64,000 nucleotides of DNA from NCBI GenBank assembly GCA_041399085.1, contig JAWKTM010000006.1, positions 1 through 64,000 on the forward strand. The letters run 5' to 3'. The stretch comes from JAWKTM01 sp041399085 (GTDB taxonomy: Bacteria; Planctomycetota; Planctomycetia; Pirellulales; Pirellulaceae). The translations under genes and the position numbers were made by a program. The notes beneath the pieces were generated by a model, which worked only from the letters and a program-made list of their open reading frames with translations, did not search any database and was not told the DNA's origin. Shown here in pieces: positions 55,501 to 61,390 of the stretch; position 1 is the first letter of the stretch; each line of letters begins with the position of its first letter.

Positions 55501-55946
55501 GAACATTGTCCGGTAGCATCTCGCTTTCCGACATCATTGGCGTGCAAGACCTGCAAGATGTTTACACCTTCACAATCGCCAGCGATACGACGGTGAACGC
55601 GGCGTTCTCAGGGCTTCATGAGGACCTGGATGTCGAGCTGTATTTCGATACCAACGGTGACGGACAGTTTTCCTTCGGCGAACGACTGACTCGTGGGAAT
55701 TCTTCCAACGCTGGTGATTTTCAAGTCTCCCGCGCGCTGACGGCGGGTACGTATCACCTGCGAATTCGGCCGCTACGCACGACGGATGTCACCGCGTACA
55801 ACATGGCTCTGTCGCTTTCGTCGGGCGGCGCCATGGCCGCGTTCGCCGTTCGCGATGGCGACTCGTCCGCGTCGCGACTCTACCAACAAGTAGCGGATCA
55901 TGTATTCGCGGCGGCTGACGACTCCGAATGGTTATGGAGAGATTAG
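46581..55946 (+). CDS. Giant 3121-residue multidomain exoprotein (LEPR-XLL, dockerin-like, LVIVD propeller, seven PPC repeats)
   Basis: GTG 46581 with GGAGGGAG at 46566-46573. Residues 17-27 carry the planctomycete LEPR-XLL export/sorting motif (L-E-T-R-R-L-L-A). Two dockerin-like Ca-binding repeats (D-V-N-G-D-G) follow at 38-100, Ig-like domains at 103-300, an alpha-helical region at 300-720 and a CBM-like domain at about 747-867. An SbsA-type Ig domain (873-985), a carboxypeptidase-regulatory-like domain (990-1060) and thrombospondin-3 Ca repeats (about 1255-1285, 1593-1640) come next, then an LVIVD-type propeller (1640-1953) and two Ig domains. Seven pre-peptidase-C-like repeats occupy about 2170-3080. 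It is probably secreted or surface-anchored with a binding or adhesive role. No catalytic domain was recognised. Confidence 0.9.
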   Translation: MLSKRERIQRRSRIALFEPLETRRLLAADWQNMANRLDVNGDGLVSPIDALICINDLNLNQARTLPAPDAANSPPPFLDVNGDGQSSPIDVLLVINALNLDTAAPVIFASLSNDTGISASDGVTSDVALAGTVTDQLGVTGLTASVDGGPQIAVAFSVGGVFTFTPTLAVNGSADGQHTVAFTAVDTRANVSSPFVVTFDLDTTAPTATLGLTSTSDSFPVGDNATSFSTVTLVGQTEPNAAVSLTTPSMTTAADASGLFQFANVALILGVNEFALEITDAAGNVGASMTQITRTSPIDDAIAGAVRFVRTANDDTTGLPYNEATRSELSADPPVLSKSFFVPAQLGNWFTAAVLAHAYRDQINGQFTAGPTDDELIGELERSVMSLANILGTPGLAFEADGAKALYQFHHTVDGTPLTDAFARKVSLLDNSQLIAGMQVAANYLRTIRGELPAVLMSRADALVNQLDGPSGLLGAFDIGMWMSGGELKIGETDSPLGLDAVDRIVTEGRLAPVAGLARGELTQAEFDVILDRMLANSFSGTTTGGIGVERLPHFGTGLEAWAISPYLSSEFDSLFGSQTLMPLAEARLETATALGLPAAGATSVATGLASSEFREFSLGPIEPNHTHPNLNTRTLVPLDSGMMAGAVGTAAAWQNFENAISSVQAAGLFDPQFGLPNYQDLGDSLVNEADPVYGTLEVEQMVVAVLNRQLGGSFVEDLLRQSAGWDAALNAYTAALNVRDAEFNASGDGTLQSRTNASGDKTWYLLHAGDEVSYSVRIPAVGNYELVVDYSNHDSGAGDEVSVLVNGAVVGSFHSQNTNDWNQFLSSPAIGLGNLPAGDVTISFRLDSTDQLNGNDLGIELDRFRLRTGPTMIASVSPGNGDRLVSVTRETIVAFDKPIDPATVDGDSFYLVANGQRVAGTTRVSSTEQFVTFFYDSPLPAATEVRVVLDGDRVMGRDGRPVDADGDGVAGGMLTADFRTLPLMRVPGTNVFGYVRDSYNGQPIVGATIRVDAFPDANAVTDQDGRFELRDMPAPEFFVHIDGSTATNTPAGAMYPIVGKPFHSLPGQTVQLSMAGAPFDIFLPPMAVGDIQPLATAQTSNVGFGAAGRAELAAMFPNVDASVFDAMRVTIPAGSAVDEQGNVATSAAVIPLPPDRIPAPLPPNLNPALVVSIQALGATNFDVPAAVTFPNLEGLAPGEQALIYSFDHDAGAWVVVGTGTVSPDGRRIVSDGGVIRAPGWHFTQPGVVVDLKIDDTKNAPDRDNDGIADPVDPDDDNDGELDQDEEDLQFEYLVTVGMNAVASIEPLTFEFLAGLQIPGNVFGRPEEQTTFGFSHETKLFEVTETVDFGFETSLRLSEFWADFLEPFERQLLKISAGAELSAAFGFGGTVDVTGFEAEAELQELEIRPGNIDLELSLQITDSLLCNIPFDIGEKICEPHDFTKTLAGPPTIELPDFSAPLPFVPVIDFQDEFFLGLMASVGSQVSVSPTLYLRKERVPVGGSVLPPATPPGFSNATQVAADSSIYYLYELENGLTIRGQTNQAQRAQVTLPPNVGYSVLFYAPDTNRSGIMSGRTGASGERVTEMPCLTHIGGFDFDNDGVPDIGEHVIGSDPTDPDSDGDGVPDGAEIKSGLNPLDGISFPTGVISNVGVQGQAKDVVVAGAPNDPTRTFVYLATGSHGAAIVDATRFDAPIVLGQVDLNGDATGIALDAANRTAVVAANAGGLHLVDIADPMTPTRIATWDVVAAHVEVADGVAYAAGAGALRAIDTSTGELLATVALSSGSFTGLAIEGATLYAMDDRRFLHVYDIADDRLLEIATLQLSDGGGRIFAGDGIVYAAATSNFRGGYAVVDVSDPTNPVSISGSDIASPLIAPRTEFIPNGSGRGLLIGSAGNVQAADLMESSNLADTAAFLTRFELPAAPFAAAIGAGIGFIADGAAGLQIVNYSPFDNLGQPPTADLNLSSLDVDFNAPGIQVLEGSTAPIHVSVTDDVQVRHVELLLNERVVASDISFPFEFSVQLPFTTPVSSTATLRARATDTGGNATLSDPVVLNLVPDTFPPTILAANPDDGTRHFAGMRTLSIQFSEAMDASQLNASTIRLAPVGNLAATIVPTDVRIKRDGREVQLTYPPLVQGDYQVTLAANQLRDRVGNTLGAGNVQWQFEVLENRDPGQTLVTALDLGTLGPRLTFQDFFGVGELGEADPEDIFVFTLAEAATVTATIANPTGDVRLELFANYDGDPQLEFNESLHSGTDGLCCNSVRDFSISQQLPPGTYNLRLTPESFNDAGQYTLILNTSPIPISTSSDPGTTGATALNLGPLAGEIVIDEVVGAFDFDDIYRFSLSDASTVSGTISKQTEDLNVQLYGDLDADGVFEFNERLVSVGDGLCCGSVAPINFSKQLPAGNYHIRVFPESTDDATAYRMQLASTPIVLSDPSDPGSTAANARDLGTLGATLQIDDIVGSFDAGDIYRFTVTAPTAVTATISQQIEDVFIELYGDLDGDGNLEFQDRLASGSDGQCCGSVADITVIQQLPPGQYYIRIAPESSDDSTAYRLSLSTTPLTVSDPNDPGSTSSTARQLGVLSAPQTINDIVGSFDAADVYAFSLSAATTVSATISGQTEDVELYLYGNLNGNGTFDFDERLGSAGDDQCCGNVRDFSLTKHLPAGDYYFLIQPEGSDDASVYQLALSTSPITISNPLDAGDTIATARDLGTLATPISLDDIVGSADATDVYAFSLSGHATIAATINNQFEDVFMQLYGDLNGDGQFDFNDRLASVDDGLCCGGIQEFSLTKALGPGNYHLLIQRESFDDSTPYRLSLTATPFAVGNAMDPGQDIATALNVGSLASPFAVTDYVGSFDTADIYAVTLAAPARLRAGIANQTGDLLLELFSDVNSDGLLSNSPDRLEFADDGQCCGSVADFELFEDLPAGTYYVRVQPSGSGVTTPYDLSLSATPIAITTNTDPGDTIATAHQLGTLSGSISLSDIIGVQDLQDVYTFTIASDTTVNAAFSGLHEDLDVELYFDTNGDGQFSFGERLTRGNSSNAGDFQVSRALTAGTYHLRIRPLRTTDVTAYNMALSLSSGGAMAAFAVRDGDSSASRLYQQVADHVFAAADDSEWLWRD
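53089..55815 (+). repeat. Seven PPC-type domain repeats inside the giant exoprotein
   Basis: Units begin near 53089, 53494, 53884, 54278, 54671, 55064 and 55462 (about 390-410 bp, about 131 residues each). Each opens with D-P-G-x-T-x-x-T-A-x-x-L-G and contains A-T-V-T/S-A-T-I, D-x-x-L-E-L-x-x-D-x-N-x-D, and an R-L-E/S-x-x-D-D-x-x-C-C-G-S-V segment. Six of the seven have a vicinal Cys-Cys pair; the last has S-S-N-A instead. Confidence 0.85.
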
Positions 55947-56872
55947 TTCGGCTTCCATCGGGCGAATCCAAATCCGCTCTGTCCAAAGCCGTTGCCGTTG
56001 TAAAACAGGAAACGCCGCCCAGCATGGCTCCACACGGCGGGATAGGCGGTCATCTCCGAGTCCCAGCCCGTTTCGCTCGCGGGCAATGAGACGCCTAGTG
56101 CATCTCGTTGCCAGAGACGCCCATTTTCCGAGACGGCGCGGCGAATCCGATATGTGGATTGTCGGTCCGACCGATATCCACGAATCGATCGCTGGCAATA
56201 CCACATTTCATAGCCATCATTCGAGCGAACGACCCACGGCCGCGCGAGCGCCTCGTCGGAGGCTGCGTAATCTAGGGCGACACCCAGTCTGCGCCAAACG
56301 ATTCCATCGTCCGATTCCGCTTGTCGAATCAAGTATTGTGGCTCCGGCCGACCGTCCACGGTATGCCATTTCGTGCAACTCAAATACCACATACGCCACA
56401 CACCGTCCTCGCGCATCACATACGGCGTCGCACAGAAATGCGGCTCGTCGAATGTTCGATCCAGAATGGGGCCTGGATATAATCGTTCGAAAGTTAGGCC
56501 GCCGTCGTCGCTGACTGCCACGCCGATCGAGTTGCGATAGGGGACGGTGGTGCTGGTATTCCAACCGGTGTAATACAACAACTTGCGTCCATCCACGTTG
56601 ACGATGCACGAGGGCATCGCGCCGCAATCGTCGAAACACCCCAGTTCGCCCAGCCCAAGGACGGGACGATCATGCACGTACAAAACCCGCGCTGGATTGT
56701 CCGCGTCAACTTCCAGGTAGGTGGTGACCGTGCGATTGTTGTCGAGCCGAGTTCCGAAGTACACGCGTACTCGATCCGTGATCTCCGAATCGATCGTGGG
56801 AACCTGAGCGTGGCTACGAATCCATCCCGTGGCAGCGCACGGCGCGAATACAATGGACTGCTTCTGCCACAT
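55943..56872 (-). CDS. GH43/GH32-like five-bladed beta-propeller protein
   Basis: A 309-residue cytoplasmic-type protein (no signal peptide), with start ATG 56872. Blade-like repeats carry D-D-G-G-L-T-F, W-R-M-W-Y, S-D-D-G-I-V-W and the sequence V-L-Y-V-H-D-R-P-V-L. F-D-D-C-G-A-M-P-S-C-I and Y-Y-T-G-W-N are conserved in relatives often found in polysaccharide biosynthesis clusters. The fold resembles glycoside hydrolase families 43, 62 and 32, but the catalytic acids are not certain. Its stop overlaps the stop of the giant exoprotein gene on the other strand (convergent). Confidence 0.78.
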   Translation of the reverse strand: MWQKQSIVFAPCAATGWIRSHAQVPTIDSEITDRVRVYFGTRLDNNRTVTTYLEVDADNPARVLYVHDRPVLGLGELGCFDDCGAMPSCIVNVDGRKLLYYTGWNTSTTVPYRNSIGVAVSDDGGLTFERLYPGPILDRTFDEPHFCATPYVMREDGVWRMWYLSCTKWHTVDGRPEPQYLIRQAESDDGIVWRRLGVALDYAASDEALARPWVVRSNDGYEMWYCQRSIRGYRSDRQSTYRIRRAVSENGRLWQRDALGVSLPASETGWDSEMTAYPAVWSHAGRRFLFYNGNGFGQSGFGFARWKPN

Positions 56873-56893
56873 AAGTCACTAACTCCAACACAT

Positions 56894-56940
56894 CCGGGAG
56901 ACCGAAGCGCCCGCCGGGAGACCGAGGCTCCCGCCGAGTG
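56894..56940. repeat. CCGGGAGACCGAGGCTCC-type repeat, two units
   Basis: Two units of the 37437-37591 repeat family in the opposite orientation. They lie upstream of the GH43-like gene (minus) in a 249-base intergenic region. Confidence 0.65.
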
Positions 56941-57121
56941 CCCCGCGATCCTGCCATGTGCAATTACATTTGCTATTCGCATTATGAGAGTAACCTCTTG
57001 CGTCTGGGGACTCGCGACGCTCGACCCCAGGTACGTGTGTGGGGTTCGCTCCAAAACGTCCCAACGTGTCCATGCGGAACCGGAGTGCTCGCGCACTTCC
57101 GCTTATATGTTTTAAGCGAAG

Positions 57122-58654
57122 TTACCGCGTGTCCGTCGTTCCCGCCGAGTCCCACTTTACCGATCGCCAATCTTCCGGCGAAGCCAGCGGGTACATCGGC
57201 CGCGTCGCTCGACGGTACACCAATTGGCCAAAATCGTGGGTATGAATGCCGGCCGCGTTCACGTTATAAATCGAGCCCGCGATTTTCTCGAAGCCGCTGC
57301 GGAAATGTACGGCCGATTTCACGGCGATGTATTTCATCGTCGAACAATCAATCCCCAGCGACCGCGCGAAAGCCGGGTCCAACGGCTGCTCGCGAGCGTG
57401 TACGACAACCACCGAAAGGCCGCCGCCGCGCAGCCATGCGGACCTTCCCATATCACCGGTCAAGCCCGCGAACATGGGACCATCGTATTGGAACCGGCCG
57501 TCCGACAAGGCCACGACCTCCGCTTCCCAGGGAATCGGTTCGCCTTGCCGCGGATCGGACTTGGCGCCGATCCGTGTTTGTATTTTTCGTCCGACGCCCG
57601 CCGAATGCGCTTGATCCGCCACTTCGGGATCGACCATGTACAACAACAATGCGTCGCTCAGCCCCAACTCCAACATCGTCCGCATCACTTCGGTGCTGTC
57701 GCCCGGCGCTCCGCCGCCAGTGTTGTCGGACTGATCGGCCAACATGATGGGAAAGCGACCGGCATCCTGTCCTGCGTCGATCGCTTCGCGCGTCGACATC
57801 AACGGCGCCGTCCAACGCTCGCGTCGTTGCCAAATCCAATCGGCCAACCCATCGGCCGTGCGTTCGGCCAACTGCTGATCGCCGTTGGCCACGACCATCA
57901 CCGAAGCTCCCATATGCGGCACGTCGGCCCAAGGAAAACCTGTCGCCAGCGTGGCGGTGATGATGCCGGGCCGCTGCTCGATTTCGTGAACCACACGAAA
58001 CGCTTCGTCGATGGGTGGATGCGCGGTGACTTGACACGCCGCGCTCCACAGAATCGGCAACGCACGAAAAGCGGCTCGCGGCTGGTACTCGCCCCGCACG
58101 CATTTGGTGATCACTTCCGCCGCCTCGCGTCCGCGTTCGGCCATATCCACATGTGGGTAAGTGTCGTAGCCGATAATCGCGTCGGCCGCTTCGACTCGCC
58201 GCTGCGTATGATTGCCGTGCAGATCGGTGGTCACGATCAACGGCCGCTTTGGCCCCAAATAACGACGAACCGCTTCGGCCATGTCGCCGTCACCATCCTC
58301 GATGCCGTCAATTACCATCGCTCCGTGCAGATCCAATAACACGCCATCGACCGGTCCGTGGTTCGCCTCTTCCTTCTGCAACCGCACGAAAAACTCGGTC
58401 TTCAGCGCCTCGTAATCGCCGCGATCGATCAACCCGCTGGGGTACGCAAAGCCCCAGAGAAGCGGTACAGGATCGAACCCCTGCTGTCGCGCCCCTTGCA
58501 GAAAGCCGCCGATACACATGTTGGCTTCGGCGAATCGTTCGAGGATTGCTTGATCTCGATAAATTCCGAAGCCGCTTTCAAAGTCGGCCAGACGCGTGGG
58601 AATCGTGGCGAACGTGCTGGTCTCGTGCAGAATTCCACCCACCGCAATTCTCAT
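57122..58654 (-). CDS. M81 family protein (MlrC/microcystinase-C-like)
   Basis: A 510-residue protein of the MlrC family, named for microcystin breakdown and thought to be a metallopeptidase or related hydrolase. Hallmarks are G-G-I-L-H-E-T-S-T-F at residues 7-16, V-L-L-D-L-H-G-A-M, T-D-L-H-G-N-H-T, D-Q-S-D-N-T-G-G-G-A-P-G-D and H-T-H-D-F. The histidine and aspartate residues are possible metal ligands. It has no signal peptide. GAGGTGA precedes the ATG at 58654. Confidence 0.93.
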   Translation of the reverse strand: MRIAVGGILHETSTFATIPTRLADFESGFGIYRDQAILERFAEANMCIGGFLQGARQQGFDPVPLLWGFAYPSGLIDRGDYEALKTEFFVRLQKEEANHGPVDGVLLDLHGAMVIDGIEDGDGDMAEAVRRYLGPKRPLIVTTDLHGNHTQRRVEAADAIIGYDTYPHVDMAERGREAAEVITKCVRGEYQPRAAFRALPILWSAACQVTAHPPIDEAFRVVHEIEQRPGIITATLATGFPWADVPHMGASVMVVANGDQQLAERTADGLADWIWQRRERWTAPLMSTREAIDAGQDAGRFPIMLADQSDNTGGGAPGDSTEVMRTMLELGLSDALLLYMVDPEVADQAHSAGVGRKIQTRIGAKSDPRQGEPIPWEAEVVALSDGRFQYDGPMFAGLTGDMGRSAWLRGGGLSVVVVHAREQPLDPAFARSLGIDCSTMKYIAVKSAVHFRSGFEKIAGSIYNVNAAGIHTHDFGQLVYRRATRPMYPLASPEDWRSVKWDSAGTTDTR

Positions 58655-58849
58655 TCGTCACCTCGATTATTTTCTGGCTAAGACGGCGAAAAATCCAATC
58701 GCGGCACAACGCGGACAGCACCGTGCGGACGGAACATAACGAACGACGCGCGCCAGGACACATGTTTCCAACCGATATTGAACGTTGGCATTTTAGCCGA
58801 TCGACCGCTGCGACGGGTTGCGCCACGCAGACCGGTTCGACGGAACGCT

Positions 58850-59099
58850 TTATAGCTCGTTGCTAATCACGTTGGCTGCGAGATAGACCATCGCCGCGAT
58901 GATTTGCGCGACGAAAGTGACGGCGGCTAAGCCCACGGCGTGAACGAGCGCCCAACCCAAGCCGCGCCACCCGCGAGTGGAAACCAAGTACAGCGGCAAC
59001 GAAATTTGCCACGTCGCGAACACCATACCCAAACGACAACAGATAGAGCTGAACCAGCACCAACCAACGAGTATCAACGGGGCGACGATCGGCTGACAT
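58850..59099 (-). pseudogene. Small membrane protein, apparently frameshifted
   Basis: Minus-strand ATG 59099 (GGTGAG upstream) encodes a short leader and a hydrophobic segment (W-L-V-L-V-Q-L-Y-L-L-S-F-G). After an apparent one-base shift near 59020 the second frame continues with M-V-F-A-T-W-Q-I-S-L-P-L-Y-L-V and a second helix (A-V-T-F-V-A-Q-I-I-A-A-M-V-Y-L) to TAA at 58850. The joined product would be about 83 residues with two or three helices. I do not recognise it. The frameshift could be an assembly error. Confidence 0.4.
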
Positions 59100-59258
59100 C
59101 TGTCAAATTGCTCACCGCTGAGGTACTTTTTGGGAAGGTCAATGCCGAGCTTAACCGATATGGCACGCTGGTTGCAACAACTGCTGGCCCCCTTGCGGAT
59201 TCGCGGGTTGGTGACCGGTTTCGCCAACACGCCTAAACTTCTCCGAAACGAACTCCCT

Positions 59259-60452
59259 ATGACAACACGTGTGTGGCCTGGCCGTCCGTACCCCTTGGGT
59301 GCGACATGGGACGGGCGTGGAACGAATTTCTCACTGTATTCCGAGCACGCGGAGCGGGTCGAGTTGTGCTTGTTCGACGCGGTCGACAGCCAGCGCGAAT
59401 CGCAGCGGATCCGTCTGCGAGAACAGACGGACAATGTGTGGCATGCGTATCTGCCGGATATCGTGCCGGGTCAGTTGTACGGCTATCGCGTCCACGGCCC
59501 TTATGATCCGGCGGCTGGCCACCGGTTCAACGCTCACAAGCTGATGTTGGATCCGTATGCCAAAGTGATCGCTCGCAAGACCGAATGGGACGATTCGCTG
59601 TGGAGCTATCGAATTGGCGACGATCGAGGCGATCTCTCGTTTGACGAACGCGACAGCGCGGCCTTCGCGCCACTGGCCGCCGTGGTCGATCAAGCGTTCA
59701 CTTGGGGAGACGATCGCCCGCCGCGTCATCCTTGGAATCACACGGTGATCTACGAAACGCACGTCAAAGGTCTCACGGCATTGCACCCCGATGTGCCGGA
59801 GAATCTGCGAGGCACCTATAGCGGCATTCATTCCCCAGCCATTATCGACCACTTGCGGCAGCTTGGTGTGACGGCGGTCGAACTGCTGCCCGTGCACCAT
59901 CATGTGGACGATCGACATTTGACCGATCGTGGATTGCGAAACTACTGGGGATATAACACCCTGAATTTCTTCGCGCCGGAACCCACCTACGGCTCGTCGG
60001 CTTCACCGATGGACGTGCTGTTCGAGTTTAAGTCGATGGTTCGCAATCTGCATGCGGCGGATATCGAAGTGATTCTGGACGTGGTTTACAACCATACCGC
60101 GGAAGGAAATCAGCTCGGCCCGACGATGTCCTATCGAGGCATCGACAACGCGGCCTACTACCGACTTGCTCCCGATCCCCGTTACTACATGGATTTCACG
60201 GGATGTGGCAACACGTTTAATATGACGAATCCGCGCGTGCTGCAAATGATTATGGACAGCTTGCGGTATTGGATTACCGAAATGCACGTGGATGGATTTA
60301 GGTTCGATTTAGCCAGTACCTTGGCGCGAGCTGCACGATGTGGACAAACTGGGATCGTTTTTCGATATCATTCACCAGGACCCCATCATCTCGCAAGTGA
60401 AGCTGATTGCGGAGCCGTGGGATTTGGGCGAGGGGGGCTATCAGGTCGGTAA
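59259..60452 (+). CDS. glgX: Glycogen debranching enzyme GlgX, N-terminal part (broken by frameshift)
   Basis: The start is ATG 59259. The N-terminal carbohydrate-binding domain (R-P-Y-P-L-G-A-T-W-D-G-R-G-T-N-F) leads into the GH13 barrel with V-I-Y-E-T-H-V-K-G-L-T, L-D-V-V-Y-N-H-T and the nucleophile region V-D-G-F-R-F-D-L-A-S. The reading frame is lost right after A-S-T-L-A-R: the DNA has GCGCGAGCTG where GCGCGCGAGCTG would keep the frame. The residues after that point are not GlgX-like until the stop. GlgX hydrolyses alpha-1,6 branches of glycogen after phosphorylase action. The intact length would be about 700 residues. Confidence 0.9.
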   Translation: MTTRVWPGRPYPLGATWDGRGTNFSLYSEHAERVELCLFDAVDSQRESQRIRLREQTDNVWHAYLPDIVPGQLYGYRVHGPYDPAAGHRFNAHKLMLDPYAKVIARKTEWDDSLWSYRIGDDRGDLSFDERDSAAFAPLAAVVDQAFTWGDDRPPRHPWNHTVIYETHVKGLTALHPDVPENLRGTYSGIHSPAIIDHLRQLGVTAVELLPVHHHVDDRHLTDRGLRNYWGYNTLNFFAPEPTYGSSASPMDVLFEFKSMVRNLHAADIEVILDVVYNHTAEGNQLGPTMSYRGIDNAAYYRLAPDPRYYMDFTGCGNTFNMTNPRVLQMIMDSLRYWITEMHVDGFRFDLASTLARAARCGQTGIVFRYHSPGPHHLASEADCGAVGFGRGGLSGR

Positions 60453-61383
60453 TTTTCCGGCTTTGTGGTCAGAATGGAATGGCAAGTATCGAGATTGCGT
60501 GCGCCGGTTTTGGAAAGGGGACGGCGGGATGGTCAGCGAGTTCGCCACGCGCTTTCTCGGTTCGAGCGATTTGTATGAATGGAGCAGTCGCAAGCCGCAC
60601 GCCAGCATCAACTTTGTAACCTGCCATGACGGTTTTACGCTCAACGATTTGGTTAGCTACGATCACAAACACAACGAAGCTAATGGTGAGAACAACCGCG
60701 ACGGCGCCGACCATAATGACAGTTGGAATTGCGGCGTCGAGGGACCGACTGACGATCCCGAGATCAAGTCGCTGCGCGAGCGCAAAAAACGCAGCTTCTT
60801 GGCGACGCTGCTACTCTCGCAAGGCGTGCCGATGCTGTTGGCGGGCGACGAACTAAGTCACTCGCAAGGCGGCAACAACAATGCCTATTGCCAAGATAAT
60901 GAGATCACATGGATTGACTGGAATCTTGCCGAGAGCCAGGAGTCGTTAGTCGAGTTCACGCGCAGTCTGGCTCGCTTGCGGCACGAGCATCCGGTCTTTC
61001 GCCGCCGCCGATTCTTCCACGGACGCAAGTTACAAGGTCGCGACGTTCCCGAAGTCGCCTGGTTGGATCCAACGGGCGAAGAGATGACCGAAGAGGCCTG
61101 GAACGAATCGTTCGTGCGCTGTTTAGGCGTGTTGCTGACCGGCGGCAAGATCGACGTGGATGAAGAAGGCGAAGAGATTATTGGCGACACGTTCTTACTA
61201 TTGTTTAACGCCGACCACGGCGAACCCATCACATTCCGCCTGCCAGCCACGGCCAGCGGCGGAGTATGGAATCTCGTATTCGACACCGGACGCCCCGATC
61301 TCGATCCCCATCCCTGCACGGCTCCCGACTATGAAATGGAGGCGTGCAGCGTGGTCGTCTTTACCGAACCAGTAGCCGAATAG
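60340..61383 (+). CDS. glgX: Glycogen debranching enzyme GlgX, C-terminal part
   Basis: In a different frame from 59259-60452, this part continues the GH13 barrel with L-G-S-F-F-D-I-I-H-Q-D-P, the acid/base glutamate in K-L-I-A-E-P-W-D-L-G, F-V-T-C-H-D-G-F-T and the transition-state aspartate region. The C-terminal beta domain ends with V-V-F-T-E-P. It has no ribosome-binding site at 60340, so it is not an independent gene. Nucleophile and acid/base lie on separate fragments, so neither would be active unless the two bases are an assembly error. Confidence 0.88.
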   Translation: MDKLGSFFDIIHQDPIISQVKLIAEPWDLGEGGYQVGNFPALWSEWNGKYRDCVRRFWKGDGGMVSEFATRFLGSSDLYEWSSRKPHASINFVTCHDGFTLNDLVSYDHKHNEANGENNRDGADHNDSWNCGVEGPTDDPEIKSLRERKKRSFLATLLLSQGVPMLLAGDELSHSQGGNNNAYCQDNEITWIDWNLAESQESLVEFTRSLARLRHEHPVFRRRRFFHGRKLQGRDVPEVAWLDPTGEEMTEEAWNESFVRCLGVLLTGGKIDVDEEGEEIIGDTFLLLFNADHGEPITFRLPATASGGVWNLVFDTGRPDLDPHPCTAPDYEMEACSVVVFTEPVAE

Positions 61384-61390
61384 GCCGCGT

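Noticed and set aside
57224..58339. Plus-strand ORF of 371 residues opposite the M81 gene
   Set aside because: Shadow ORF with composition unlike real proteins; the minus-strand M81 gene has conserved motifs.
60300..60345. Programmed ribosomal frameshift in glgX
   Set aside because: No slippery heptamer or downstream structure is evident, and GlgX is not known to use one; a two-base loss in a GC run explains it more simply.
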